The notes beneath the pieces are model-generated. The model searched no databases. It was not told where the DNA came from and was given only the letters and a program-made list of their open reading frames with translations. A program made the position numbers and the translations under genes. Source: Rhyacophila brunnea (lineage: Eukaryota; Arthropoda; Insecta; Trichoptera; Rhyacophilidae). From it: 64,000 nucleotides of DNA. Below, in pieces: positions 10,440 to 22,380 of the stretch. The stretch's first letter is position 1. Each line of letters opens with the position of its first letter. The stretch lies in the NCBI GenBank assembly GCA_022495005.1, contig JAGYXB010001996.1, forward strand, positions 310,001-374,000, given 5' to 3'.

Positions 10440-11210
10440 AAAACTATCACCAGTTCGTTGTTATGACTCTCCATTTTATTTTCTTACTTATCTTATGACA
10501 TTATTGTTGGTTATCAGATAACGTACACAAATTCATTGTTTGTTTTTTTTAATATAAAACAAACCATCATCGATGTAGATATTCGTTCACCGGTACATAT
10601 CTTTATTTGTATCTAATCCCCGTACCATTAATAACAGCTGATACAAAATTAAGTAATTTAACGATTGTATCGCTCGTATTTGCAAGCCTGGCGTAACTTC
10701 ATCGAACTAATATATTATCTGGTTTTGATTAAGATCTTAAATATTCATACGAGATTCTTGATTTGCAAAGAGATAAATTCTATGCATTAATAATTTCTAC
10801 TGCAGTACATATATTTTGTAGTATGTTCATATGAATGTATTACAGATGGTGAAGGAGTCAGTTGGACGTGAATTAAAATTTTTGTATCAATTACTTATCT
10901 GCGGTGATCTGTTGAGGTTTTTTTAATCAATGTTAATTACTTAACGTTAATTCAACAACATACTGTCATGTGTTAATTATTATAATTATATTTAAATCAA
11001 GAATTGATGTACCTACATATGTTTAAAAAAAAACGAATGAACGAACGAAAAGAACGAAAGACCTAATAGAATCTAGTCGGAAAATTACAGTGTCGAAAAC
11101 TAAAAAGAAAATTCGATTTATTTGAAAGTCATATAATATTACAACCAATAATAATTGTATTGACGTTTCTCACTCATTAGACCAAACAATAAATAAATAA
11201 CATCTAATAA
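10440..11210. other. AT-rich stretch, nothing recognised
   Basis: No open frame or repeat shared with other parts of the window was found. Confidence 0.4.
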
Positions 11211-11214
11211 ACCA

Positions 11215-11335
11215 TTTCTTTTATTCAACAAATAATTCACAAGATTTGAAAATGTAACATTCCATATATTGAACATACTTGAAAATACTTAGACTATATC
11301 AGACACTCACATTACCTATATCAGACAAATATTTG
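11215..11335 (-). mobile_element. SINE S1 tail fragment
   Basis: Carries TTTTATTCAACAAATAA, CACAAGATTTGA and TATTGAACATAC, the tail part of the tRNA-derived SINE best seen at 29575-29770. The tRNA-like head is missing or unrecognisable. Confidence 0.5.
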
Positions 11336-11524
11336 GCGAGAGCCCCTCGTCGGTTAGTAATTAAGTTAATTAATATTCGTTGATTAAAAACACAAAAACC
11401 AATAGTCAATAATAAAGCAATTTGATAAGCATTTCATGTAGGATATACTAGTTTAACACAATCGAAATTAGGTAGGAGACTGCTGGGCAAGATATATGGG
11501 ACCAGAATAGAAGGAGAAGAGAAT

Positions 11525-11740
11525 CATACTCCGCTTACACGTGCATGAATTTACTGTTGACAGTAAGAAAATGTATGGGTAAACATGTATTATCCTGCAG
11601 TTGGCAAGATTGCATGCATAAATTAAACAAGCTTGGAAGCTTCTGAATAATTTTCATGTGGCAGTAAGATTTTTTCGATATGCGCCTGCGCAGTAGAACG
11701 ATAGTGACGAACCTGCCGGCAAAAAAACGAATTTTTAGGT
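11525..11740 (-). mobile_element. Family E MITE fragment
   Basis: Inverted, partial copy of the elements at 13070-13487 and 39167-39548. Shared blocks include TACACGTGCAT, AAATGTATGGGTAAACATGT, TGCGCCTGCGCAGTAGAACG and CCTGCCGGC. Only one terminus is present. Confidence 0.65.
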
Positions 11741-12194
11741 TGACCGATTGAAATGACAACAGCATATAATATGATAACTAAATATAATAAGTAAATTATT
11801 GATTTTAATTGTTAAAAAATCTAGTAAATACTACATCAATCGTAGACCACCACATTTGAAGCGTAGCACACAACTGGTAAGTCATTCATGGTCCGTAATG
11901 CGCAATGCAGATGTTAGTCAAAACATTAATTTTTGTCGTATGTATCTATTTATTAATTAAATACTTATAAAACTAAAGTTTATAAAATATTTAAAATATA
12001 TAATCACTGCATATTGACCAATTGGTGTAAAAACCTCAATTTATCTGCTTGATTTTGATAGTCATGCACAACTATTAATTATTGCCACTCGATTACTAAG
12101 GACCCAGCAGCAGTCTCAAAATGATTCCACGTTTTAATTGGAAAGGGAGGTGATCTTCCTGTTTTTTTATCTCCACATAATAATTATTAAACTC

Positions 12195-12480
12195 ATTATT
12201 TCGTTGTACCTAGTCACCCATTTTGAACATATTTTATTGATTAATACGAACTATACCTAGCTAGCTGGAAACACCGAGTTGAGTCCTGTTGAGGCTTTCC
12301 AGCAATTAGGAATGCACAAATTGTATTATTTGACTTTTTACGGCGTATTGAAAACCTGTGTTATTAAAAACCTATAAGTACAACGTAATATAGACATAAG
12401 TACGACAATTTCAACATTAAATGTTATGTTTTCCTGAAATGTCACCGTTCTGTTTCTTCATGTTCTATTATTATTCGTAT
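12195..12480 (-). mobile_element. Family I repeat, inverted copy
   Basis: Matches 37255-37640 in reverse: a block near ATTTCGTTGTACCTAG, the CACCGAGTT/GTCC motif, GGCTTTCCAGCAATTAGGAAT and TTTTCCTGAAATGTCA. The copy at 37 kb has repeated GACAAAACAGAA ends. Here the corresponding end reads TTCTGTTTCTTCATGTTCT. Non-coding. Confidence 0.6.
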
Positions 12481-13069
12481 TCTGTTTACTCACGGAACCG
12501 TTATAGGCTCACTATAAAATAGCAAGCTTCTCGGTTTCAATTTTCATTGGATGAAATTGATACCTGTGAATAAAGTAATTTTACCACAAAAGTATTTAAT
12601 AGGTAATGCAACAGTAATACATTTATGTTTAAATTGTCAAACATTTATTAATGTTTTAATATGAAATAGAAAATGATTTTGATAATGGTATTATTAATGC
12701 GGCCGCATGGATTTATTGAAAGGCTACAAGATCCAATCTGGCTATGGCAATTAGCGATAGTATGGAAACGTTTACAGGAATAAATCGTACATTATGTATC
12801 TCATTATCTTGGATCTGAATGCTTGTGTATCGGCTTGTTATTAAATGATCACGCTTTCCTACTTTGTGCGAATATCTATGCAAATCAAATTACAAGCCTC
12901 TACGCCAGCAGCCTGTTCATAATTTTCACATTAACCGTACCGAAGCCGGGAACTTCATTTTCTTTTTAAAACATAGGTATATAAATTTATGCCATCACAT
13001 ATCGGTCGTCGGCCACCATTGTGGAGTCGCTTAAATGCCTTAACCACTTCTAGATTAATCGTTCAAATG

Positions 13070-13487
13070 CGTAATGTCTTTATAGCGTCTGTACACATGC
13101 ATGTAATTACTGTCGGCAATAATTGTGCTTATTTTAAACTGTCATGACAATAACTGTTTACACGTAAAAGTGCTGACTGTCACTCCAATATCATTCTTCA
13201 AGAGTAAGCGAGATGCGAGGTTATCATTTTATACTACTATCTGACAGGTCGTATTGAAAATCGGAGCTCAAAACGATTAGTTCGTTTTTTTACCGGCAGG
13301 TTCATCAATATCGTTCTATTGCGCAGGCGCACATCTTATTTGCGCGGAAAAAATCATCACAATTTGGAAGGTTCCAATCTTGTTTGATTTATGCACGCAA
13401 TCTTGCCAACTGCAGGATAGTACATGTTTCCCCATACATTTTCGTTCTGTGCACAGTAAATCTCTGCACGTGTAAACGGGGTATTAT
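13070..13487 (+). mobile_element. Family E MITE, nearly full length
   Basis: Terminal inverted repeats TGTACACATGCATG and CTGCACGTGTAAAC frame about 410 bp containing ACCGGCAGGTTC and TTGCGCAGGCGCA. The ends abut TATA on both sides, as in the copy at 39167, suggesting a short AT-rich target site. No coding capacity. Confidence 0.7.
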
Positions 13488-13488
13488 A

Positions 13489-13800
13489 TTTGATTGTATA
13501 TAATAAATAGATAGTAACAACAGTAATAATTCGTTTCGTGTTCGTTGCGATCGGTCTTCTCTATGGTTGTTGATTTTGGTTGCTATGGTTTTCTACTCTT
13601 ATAAGGTGCGTTCCAGTGATGTTTCCAACCATTTGACCATATACAATAAACGTAAAAATCGAATGAGTAGAAAGTATACCGGAAACAGTTTGAGCTTTGA
13701 CGTTTGGTTCACTGTTCCAGTGAGAATCAAACCATTCTCGGATCGTCAGAAATTGTTTGGTATGAAATTTCAAACCACTTCTGACGATCCATAGACTAAT
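13489..13800 (+). repeat. Repeat shared with the left flank of the Helitron; contains two hairpins
   Basis: 13489-13605 matches 52768-52873 in inverted orientation (GAACACGAAACG, GCAACCATAG, TATATACAATCAAA). To the right are two successive hairpins: GTTTGGTTCAC paired with GTGAGAATCAAAC (13702-13732), then GGATCGTCAGAA paired with TTCTGACGATCC (13740-13790), with an inner GTTTG/CAAAC stem. The class is unknown. Confidence 0.55.
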
Positions 13801-14127
13801 GACGACCTGTTAAAGTGATGACGGCCCAGACAGGACTTAACCTAAAAATTATAGTCATTTTTTAAACCTATATTCCGTATCTGTCATTTTCTCGACGTGT
13901 TGCGTTATACTCGAACAATATCTTCTTGGCTACGTGTAAAACTGTGAACTAACAAGCTCCTCCCATTTAGTCGACAACAGCGCCTTCCGGCTTGTGCCTA
14001 AATCTTCTTGTTGGATAGTACCTATGAACATTATAATATTTTTATAATTAAGAAAAATTTAGATTATTAGAATTATTCGGTATTTATATATCGTGAGATG
14101 TTCAAATTATTATTTTAGATATTTACA

Positions 14128-14345
14128 CTAGTACTTCTCAAACTGGGGGTGCGGCTCCCCAGGGGGCCCTGTCGCTCCTCCCAGGGAGCCGCGAAATATT
14201 TCAGTATTTGAAAAAAAAATCATAAAAACATCACTGGATTCAAGACAGAATTGGAAAAATTATGCCCAGATGCGAAACATATTCACTGCGTAATACACAG
14301 AAAACATCAATTAGTATTTTAATAAATGTATTGCGAACTAAGTGA
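14128..14345 (+). pseudogene. hAT (ZBED5-like) fragment: end plus transposase scrap
   Basis: Begins with TAGTACTTCTCAAACTGGGG, close to the CAGTGNTTCTCAAACTGG end of a widespread hAT group. It then jumps to a short coding scrap reading TGFKTELEKLC and HIHCVIHRKHQLV, the hAT Cys-x-x-His region, before a stop. Most of the element is deleted. No right end was found. Confidence 0.6.
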
Positions 14346-14363
14346 AAATTATTTAAAATATTA

Positions 14364-14865
14364 TGCAGAGTTGGGTTCGGTCATTGCCGACTGAAGGGAA
14401 AGCCGATACATTTCACGACTGGTCCTACCTTTCCGCCCCTCCCGTTGTCTATGGATTACCTGTCATTGAGAGTGTTCTACTGACGCGTCTGTCGTGTTCT
14501 CTTGTCGGAGTATTATTAGTTGCAGATTTCTTTCAGATTATTTTAACGTATCTTAGAGACTTTGGAGTTCATTTGATTTAGTGGTCATGTGTTATTAATA
14601 ATTGGAAGTGACGATCAAAGTACGTAAATTTCTTCTGTGTATAATAAATATCATAATACACTAGTACGTTTGTCAATGTGACAGTCGATTCTAAACGACA
14701 ATAACTAATAACTTATTAGTATACTCTTTAGTCATTATAGAATACCAAACTCTGCTTGCAAGTACGTTATCAATAAATAGTATGGCAGTGGACCATTCGT
14801 TGCTTGTGCAAAAAGTTATGCTCAGGCTTTATTAATCTAAAGATGGCGGTGGTGCGGTGCATGAA
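14364..14865 (+). repeat. Family N repeat, copy 2
   Basis: Plus-strand counterpart of 661-1176. The open frame 14363-14581 ends in LVADFFQIILTYL and GVHLI, nearly identical to the first copy, while upstream residues differ. The homology continues to AAAGATGGCGGTGG. Family unidentified. Confidence 0.6.
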
Positions 14866-14869
14866 GTTC

Positions 14870-15479
14870 TACTGTATCATACCTAAGTACGGTTGCCTTG
14901 GTCGCGGAAAGGTTTTAAAAAGAATTTATTGTAGAACTTAGTAATGAATTGCTAGGTATGTAACAATTTTTTTAAATTTTATTTGATTATTTGGTCTTTG
15001 TAGGGTTGGAATAGAATTGACCGAGCATGACGCCGCGTGAAATGTTTGAAACACGTGTTTTGTGAGACAAATCGAAGTATTATACCTGAGCATTGAATCT
15101 TTGATCGAAACATTAACGTGCCCATGCCGAGAAATATTTATTTTTATTCGATCAAACCTTCGATAAAACACTGAGAAGATATTTCTACATGGATGCCTTG
15201 TATACGATTCAGAAGTGGTGATCTTCTGTTGCGTTTATTTGTAACACAAAGACATTTAACAAAAACGTATGACGTCGTATGAGAATGACATATAATCATA
15301 ACATAAAATCAAAAGTAAGTACAGCAGAAAATCGATGAATGTTACTTTTGTATGGTATGTTCAAAAATCAGAATACCGAAGCTCGATTCGATATAAATTA
15401 TACAGATTTCAATTCATGCACATTTTTATTATTCTAAAAGTTTCTACAAGGCATGCTTACTTTTCACTCTCTTGAATCT
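14870..15479. other. Unassigned DNA
   Basis: Nothing recognised. A minus-strand frame at 14938-15171 has no family features. Confidence 0.4.
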
Positions 15480-15835
15480 CGTCGGTGTCGTCTGCTCTTG
15501 AAACACTTTGCCTGTTATCGCGAGGGATGGTTTCCAATCCTGGTGTCCTAATGAATTTGAATTTACATGCGCCTGTCAATTACCGACGTGGTCGCAGCCG
15601 TGATTTATTCTGGATTGGAACCGTTTCCTCGTGTCAAGCCTATCAGGCACCATTAGCGACGGGAGTAAGATTAGTAAATGCGCTCCCTAAAGACATGGAC
15701 ATTTTCAATGATGTACTTTGCATTTTGTTTTTGAAAACTATATTTTTCTGTATAAAATTGTATGTTTTTTGTTTTCAAAAATTATATTTTTCTGTATTAA
15801 ATTGTACTTAAGTAGGTTTGGATTTTTTTTGTTAT
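15480..15835 (+). mobile_element. LINE 3' end (family V)
   Basis: The plus strand encodes a C-terminal tail reading SRGMVSNPGVL, then RGRSRDLFWIGT, ATGVRLVNALPKDMDIFND, followed by an A/T-rich 3' region. The RLVNALPKDM pattern resembles the end of non-LTR retrotransposon polyproteins. A second copy on the minus strand (31745-31901 plus 32492-32640) is split by an RTE insertion. This copy is the uninterrupted reference for that site (CCTGTCAATTACCGACG). Confidence 0.7.
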
Positions 15836-15839
15836 TATT

Positions 15840-16700
15840 ATTATTGTTATTATATTTTTTTGGTAATATTTGACTTATAATGTAAATCTCATGTTGTGTA
15901 CTTCGTGTACGTCGTGTACGTATTTAGATTTGTATGTCCACAATGTTTTGTATTCTTTAAAAAAATGTTGCTTTTTAAATGAAAATTTGTAACTATTGAA
16001 AAACAATACAATTATGTACTTAAATATACCATCACACAATGTACAGTGTTCGAATTTAGAACTAAGCTCATCACAGTATAAAAAGTATTGAATGATACCT
16101 ATGTCAAATGTTAGCATGTGGTGCCCTCACTCAGCCGACAACTTATAGTAGTCTTATATAACTTAAAGTTTCTTAAAAAGTGACATCTCACTGTTTAAGC
16201 GTAAAGTGTTTAACCAATGTGTGTAACCAACGCTCACTTATACATGTGAAAGATGGACTATTAATGTGAGAGAAATCAAAAAAATTACACGTCAGTGGTT
16301 AACTTTCAAAACCGGACATGTCCCATAATATATGCCGAAAATGAGTTATTATCGGAATATCATTCTATAACCTCATACACACTTTGTTGACTTTTAAAAA
16401 TAGCCACAAAACACCAATTTCATATTGAAAAGAGGTTTCAAAAAGTAGGTTTACATTCAAATAGGGACACGTCCAACGTTGTTGACATTCGAAATGAGAC
16501 ATGTCACTTTCAGCTAATGGCGTCTGACAGTTTGGTTTTAGTCGCGTGCGTGTTTTCGCTCTATGTTTTTATCTGAACAGTTCATTTATCTCGAGGAGTG
16601 AATAGTGGATATGTCCAGTTTTGAAAAATAACCACTGAAGTAGCGCAAATGAAAATGCATAACGCGTAAAGATCATAAAATAAACTAACGGATTAGGAAG
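15840..16700. other. Unassigned AT-rich DNA
   Basis: No feature recognised. It includes an ATT-rich simple stretch near 15832-15860. Confidence 0.4.
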
Positions 16701-16704
16701 CAGA

Positions 16705-16960
16705 CAAGAGTACGCGATTCAATATATGTCACTAAGCAGATACAATGGCAATGGGCTGGACATGTCGCTCAGCGAGTGGACAATCGCTGGACAAATGCCG
16801 TCATATAGTGGTACCCAAAGGGCATCAAACGTCCACAGGCATGCCCTAAAACCCACTGGCTATACGCACTGATGTATGTGGCTGCAAAGAACTAGGGATC
16901 GAGAAAAGTAGATGGAACTAGGGGAGGCCTTCATCCAGAACTGTGTCGACCCCGGCTGAT
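16705..16960 (+). pseudogene. RTE-type LINE C-terminal fragment
   Basis: The plus strand reads QWQWAGHVAQRVDNRWTNAV and WYPKGIKRP, the typical C-terminal WAGHVAR...DNRW tail of RTE-like reverse transcriptases, then a stop-containing remainder ending GACCCCGGCTGATGAA. A sister fragment lies at 34215-34440. It joins directly onto the family R LINE end at 16960. Confidence 0.75.
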
Positions 16961-17465
16961 GAACTATAACTCCATTATTTGTGTTGACCTGTATGTCCCT
17001 GATAACTATCTTAGAAATAGAGAACATCAGTTGTTTATTCTCCCAAGGTGCAGAACCAACCTGCCACTGGTAATGCCAATTGGTAGGGCGATGACTATAT
17101 TCAACGAAATTGCTTCGAGTGTTGATATATTCCACCTACATGAGGATGAGTATAGGTAAACGTTGTTTTATAAATTCTTAAAATAGGGCCCACTTAACTC
17201 ATCCGGTGTACTTCCTTGTACCTATCTAATTTATATTTTTTGTATGTACACATTTTTACTGTTTAATAACTTACTATCTATCTCTATTATACTGATCTAT
17301 CTTTTTTTGATGTAATACTGTTTTATATTTCTTTGTTTCTAAAATGTCATGTTGTGAACGTCTTAAACTTATAATTTGTAATGTCCACAATATGTTAAAA
17401 ATAAATAAATTGAATTGAAAATTGAAATTGAATATAAAATTGAATTGAATTGAATTGAACAAAAT
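16960..17465 (+). mobile_element. CR1/Jockey-type LINE 3' end (family R), best preserved
   Basis: Encodes DNYLRNREHQLFILPRCRTN, then GRAMTIFNEIASSVDIFHL and a stop near 17159. A 3' UTR with GAACGTCTTAAAC and TAATTTGTAATGTCCACAA follows, and it ends in a (TTGAA)n tail. The same ending is found at 8229, 50440 and on the minus strand at 42240. Confidence 0.8.
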
Positions 17466-17999
17466 AATACAATGTATACACATTTCCTACAGATTATTAA
17501 AATATTATTAATATATTATTATGATCTTTATATGGCACGTGGACACTTGTGTTTAGTATCGAGTCTTTGCCTCTGCTATTTGCAATCGTATTATCATTAT
17601 CCACTTAGGGGTTTTATGAATTTCCCTCGCCCATATAAGTAAAACTTCACAAAGTATTGCACCACGCTTTACCAATAAAGCCTACTTTAGAAGCAACTTC
17701 TGATAAAGGCTTAGTTTATTACTATAACTACCCATTGTTAGGAATTAAACGAACGTTTTTCAAAAGTGTAAACTTACTTAGATATGAGATAAGGGTTTTC
17801 TAATTTAGCAGTGTAAATAGTTTTGAATTAAACTTTGGCCCCTAATGCGTAATACGTATGGTACGTAGTACCTACTTATTTAAATATGTCTGCCGATATT
17901 CGGGTAAACAAAAAATAAGAAATAATGCATCACGATTAACAGGCTATTGGTGAAATTTAAACCGAACTGACAAAAATAATAATTATCTAATTAACTATA

Positions 18000-18235
18000 T
18001 TTTTATATATGAATAATACACAAGATTTGACAATATCACATTCTTTATTATACATAATTTGAAAACACCTTAGATATTATACCTACTAAAAAAATATTTT
18101 TAAAGAATACGACGCCCCATGAAGCTCGCATCCGTATTCACTGGTTTCACGCCAATAAGCTTTACTAATTAACCCATGTGCGTACTATCTAATTCCGACG
18201 AAATTAACTAGTGGTTTTTACATCTTGAAGCGCTT
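18000..18235 (-). mobile_element. tRNA-derived SINE S1, decayed copy
   Basis: Shares the ACACAAGATTTGA, TTTGAAAACACCTTAGA and GACGAAATTAACTAGTGG blocks with the copy at 29575. The tRNA-like head near 18120-18175 is degenerate. It directly abuts a TTAA MITE. Confidence 0.55.
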
Positions 18236-18237
18236 AA

Positions 18238-18591
18238 GGCTATACTTCAGTTGATGCATGGTCTAAAAAGATCGTGGCTAGGCGATGCGCGTATTGTGCA
18301 AATGACGCGTGCCAAACGAAATATATTTTCTCATAAAAATCCAACATGCGTCCATTTTATTGTTATATTACTAATAATAATAGTATATTCATTGACATGT
18401 TTTCTTTTTTAAGTACATACGTACAAGTTTTTTAGTAATCTTTACACGATTTAAGAATATTTTCATCCGACACCATGATAAAACAAATCGACGTGCGGAC
18501 ACCTCGACTGTCGATCTCCGATTGGCGACTAGTGAGAAATTTCGACGCACCTACTGTTGAAAATTATTTGCCGTTTCACTGAAGTACGCTC
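18238..18591 (+). mobile_element. TTAA MITE family A, copy A1
   Basis: Left end GGCTATACTTCAGTTGA and right end TTTCACTGAAGTACGC are imperfect inverted repeats. TTAA lies on both sides (18234-18237 and 18592-18595), as for piggyBac-type insertions. The body has the family hallmarks TGGTCTAAAAAGATCGTGG, AACATGCGTCCATTT, TTACACGATTTAAGAAT and AAATTATTTGCCGTTTCAC. No coding capacity. Confidence 0.85.
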
Positions 18592-18892
18592 TTAATAAAT
18601 TGCGTTAATTTTTGACTTTCTCGTTTGAAAAAATTAAACATATTCTATTTGATGCTTACGATAATCTAAATTAACAAATATCTCTTCTAACTATCCTCGT
18701 GTCAATTTAATGACGTTTAACTTTAAAAAAATCTTAACCAATGAAAAAATCAAACCACCTATTAGCTAGATAAAGAACTTAGGCATAGCAAGTCAATGGC
18801 TAAGTTTCGTGATTATTATATTATTTATTTCATAATTTTATTTAAATATACCACTGTTGGTACCACATCAGGACGCCAAGCGACCTGCAAAG

Positions 18893-19345
18893 TCTAGTGA
18901 CGCCTTATACTATAGATAAATCTAGACGCCACCCATTGCATTGCTAAATGAAGCTGCATGCCGTGCGTTTGGTTTGTGGGCGAGCGAACGTATTCGTATA
19001 CAAATGTTTGAGACTATAGACCATTTTGCTGGTGTTCGCCCAAAGTGCTCGCACTAGAAGCTCAGAATTAAAATATGATTTTCTAATTTTTTTACGTTAT
19101 ATAGTATTTTTAAGCGGTCAAAATGCAACCATGAGGTAAAAATATCCATAATTTAAATTATTTTAAAGAAACTTGATTTGATTTTGAAGACTTGATCACT
19201 TGATATTAAAATATATAATAATATACAAATAAATTATCACGAACATGTATCAACTTACCTATGAAACTTAATACCATCTTCTTGCTTATCTGTACGGCTA
19301 CCACATTTTAATACAACACACAGAACCATCTTTTCTACTTAATTA
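18893..19345 (+). repeat. Dispersed repeat family J, copy 1
   Basis: About 430 bp shared in the same orientation with 43372-43790: TCTAGACGCCAC, GTTTGGTTTGTGGGCGAGCG, CAAAGTGCTCGCACTAGA, AAATTATCACGAACATGTAT and ACAACACACAGAACCATC. Non-coding; ends uncertain. Confidence 0.65.
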
Positions 19346-19620
19346 ACTAAAACTATTTACCACTGACTTTATGTTCAACAGAAAAAATAGCAATTTTAGC
19401 AACACGCGCTCGCAGGTTATCGACGCTTAGTTAAGCAAAAACTAAGATTTGGCGGCGACACCGTAGCAAATCATCTCACAGATCTGTAAACCTTTTATCT
19501 TACTCTAGCGCGTGTCGCAGAGATATAAGGGTGTCGAATACTTTCTCACTCGCACTTATGCATCGTTTTTGTTCAGGCCTCGAGTGACGCAGTTGGCTTT
19601 CTCCAATAATATAAACTTAA

Positions 19621-19995
19621 GGTGATTCATCAGTGAAACGGCAAATAATTTTCAACCATACGCGTGACGAAATTTTTCACTCGCTCCCATTCGGAGAGAG
19701 AATGTAGAGCTGGAAACACGTCATTTTGGTTCGTGATGGCGACGGCCGTAATAATTCTTAAATCGTGTAAAGATGACTTAAAACGTTACCCATTTACTTT
19801 AAAAAGAAAACATGTCAATGAATATATTATTATTGTTAACTGATAAAACAATAAACAGAACATTAAATGGACACATGTTGGATTTATAGGACAAATAATA
19901 TTTGGTTTGACATGCCTCATTTGCACCCGCGACCCGCAATCCGCGCATCGCCTAGCAACGATCTTTTTAGACCGTGTCTCAACTGAGGTATGGCC
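19621..19995 (-). mobile_element. TTAA MITE family A, copy A2
   Basis: Inverted copy flanked by TTAA (19617-19620 and 19996-19999). It carries CAGTGAAACGGCAAAT at one end and AACTGAGGTATGGCC at the other. Confidence 0.85.
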
Positions 19996-20339
19996 TTAAA
20001 TGTTAAGCTTGTATTCATTCACATAATAGAGTTTTTTTTAATAGGAGTAATGCATCATTGTATATTCTGTATTCGCTTTGAATTATTACAGTTCTATGCA
20101 GGTTAGATACATAGATATACACTTAAATATTTGCCTAGTGGCCAGTTTTATTGTATTATTCCGTTTATTGCATTAGGGAAATTACCTTCGTATATCGATA
20201 GCATACAATCAGGATAGGCCAAATGTGCATGCATAATCCATTGGGTTATTTTATTGTTTGGCGCGCTTTTAACCCTTTCAGTAACGAGCATAATCTAAAA
20301 ATAATGAATCTGTGAACGAGATGCATAGGTAAATAAAAC

Positions 20340-21210
20340 AGGGAACTAAAATGTAGAGAAGCGGGCAACCGATCTCGAGTGTGGAAGAATACGGGATAAA
20401 CTTAAATGATTACAAGATAAAAAGAACTTTTTACATACCAACGTTATAATTTTTTTTGTTGAATCATATAAACTTGACAATTCTATGTATTAATAATTTG
20501 TCAACATTTTTTTTTTATTTCGGCGATTTCCATAGTAACAATAATTTAGTTGCTAGGACCCCCTCCGAAATAACTTTTCATACCAAACATAATTACTGAA
20601 AATGAATTCAATTCTACTTAAAGATGGCCAAACGTATTAAAAGAATGCATTGGCATCGTGTTCTGATATATTTTAAAAGTTTCAAATGTCTAGCTAGTCG
20701 GGAAGTTAGTTAAAATCGATTGCAAGATTTGTACTGGATAAAAAACCACCGGACAAACAAGAATACGAGCTAATAAAAACGTTGTAAAATGTATCAATAA
20801 TACGTCATACGTTGAATACTGACAACTGCTCTCGGTTTATGCAATGAGACTCATTTAAAATTAGTGTATTGAAGGTTGCAACACACACTATTGCACGTCT
20901 ATAAACAATGTGTGGTTCATTTTCGTGGGAAACTCACCTATTAAAAACCCTGCATTAAAATGTACTGTATTGGGATATAGCCTATCGGAATTATATTTAT
21001 TAATCTGTTCTGTAGTTTTAAAACATAATCAAATTTTGTAAATAGGTAAAGGAGAGAAACTAAACGAATTGATGCCGGTAAATTGGTAATCTTTACACTA
21101 TAAACAATATACACAATACCACACAAGCTTGTAATTCGAGAGTTTTTAAAGGAAATATAACGAAGTTGGAACGAGGCCGAGCGAGAGAAAACGATGTAAT
21201 AGGCTCCCAT
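20340..21210 (+). repeat. Dispersed repeat family K, interrupted by a family L insertion
   Basis: The flanks 20340-20408 (GCAACCGATCTCGAGTG) and 20792-21210 (AACTGCTCTCGGTTTATGCA, TATAGCCTATCGGAATT) are continuous in the copy at 55565 and in the inverted copy at 47040. This shows the inserted L element (20409-20786) came later. Non-coding. Confidence 0.7.
20409..20786 (+). mobile_element. Family L element, copy 2, with target duplication AAATG
   Basis: Starts ATTACAAGATAAAAAG and ends AACGTTGT. AAATG is present on both sides (20404-20408 and 20787-20791). The uninterrupted family K copy at 55.6 kb serves as an empty site. This copy is internally shorter than the others. Confidence 0.75.
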
Positions 21211-21214
21211 GTAA

Positions 21215-22200
21215 GAATAATATAAAATAGTATCGGTAATTCGTGCGCATTAGAAGAAATCGCATCTGCGCAAGTTCAAAGTCAAATTGTTTCACTATAG
21301 ACCCGGTATATTTAATGCATCAATTGCGATCGATTGGCCAATAATTGTGGGATAGATTTTTTTCGATCGCACCATAGCCCATAGAAAATAAATAAAATAT
21401 TAACAACATGTATTTACACTCAGTATAATATAAATTGTTTCACTGGACATCATCCCCATTCATATTTGTATTTCCTTAGTCAAATCAACGCCGTGACATC
21501 GAGCTTGTCGCATGAGTGAGAGAAAGAGAAGATGTTATTTCCCGCGCTTTAAACCAAAGCATCACGATGAGTGAGAGATTTAATATTTTTTTTTTTGTGA
21601 TTATGAATGGCAATTAGTGTTGTTACATTAAATTTGTAACGTCTCAGCCCAATACGATTGTATCAGTTGATGAATGACAATAATTATGAGTGTGGTGAAT
21701 CACATGCTACTCGAAGTCTGTACTAGAACATATACGTAATGGTCCAAAACTCGACGTTGTTTTTGCTTTCCAAAAAAGTTCTGTTTTTAAACTTTGTAAA
21801 TAACATGTCACCAAAGATTAAACCGGGTCGCACATATAAACTCTTCTCGACTGCAACATGTCGAATATGTCGATGTAATTTTGTTGGTATCCACAATACA
21901 CATGTAACCTAATGTATCTACCTCCGCACACTGCTCCAATGCGACATTTCAGTTTGAAACAAACAGCTTGTATCGCAAGCAATACATTTCACCCGACATG
22001 GGATGCTGATTTAATTCCAAAATGTCACACTAGCACACGTGCATAAGTGGCAGTGTCGTTCGTTTCGCCGACAACAGCCTCGCCTATGCGCCAGTTGCAA
22101 CATTGTGTCCAATTTTGATTTATAACTATATCCCAATGATTTTCATTGTGCGACTGGGCAATGTATCATTTTTTATATTGTGATTCTGAATATTTATAAA
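21215..22200. other. Unassigned DNA
   Basis: No shared repeats or open frames recognised. Short GC-richer patches occur near 21480-21560 and 22020-22090. Confidence 0.35.
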
Positions 22201-22204
22201 AAAA

Positions 22205-22380
22205 GCTCAGCACGGGGGTAACAACGGGTTACTGTTTGCGAGCGCATCCTCTACCACTTGACCTTGAGATAGCGACCCGTGATTGCTGCAAAGATCGTTT
22301 CGCGCGCATTTCGATACAGATCACCACGTGCGCGCGTGCGCTGAATTGCTATTTGCCAGTTGCGCGGCAAACGAGAAACG
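22205..22380. promoter_or_regulatory. GC- and CpG-rich patch, possible regulatory DNA
   Basis: Within AT-rich surroundings this stretch is rich in CG dinucleotides, with CACGTG (an E-box), GCGCGCG-type alternation and several GCGC sites. No open frame, TATA box or splice signal can be tied to it. It could equally be the remnant of an inserted element. Confidence 0.2.

Noticed and set aside
17405..17460. Independent (TTGAA)n microsatellite
   Set aside because: It is the tail of the LINE end, seen again after the copy at 50440.
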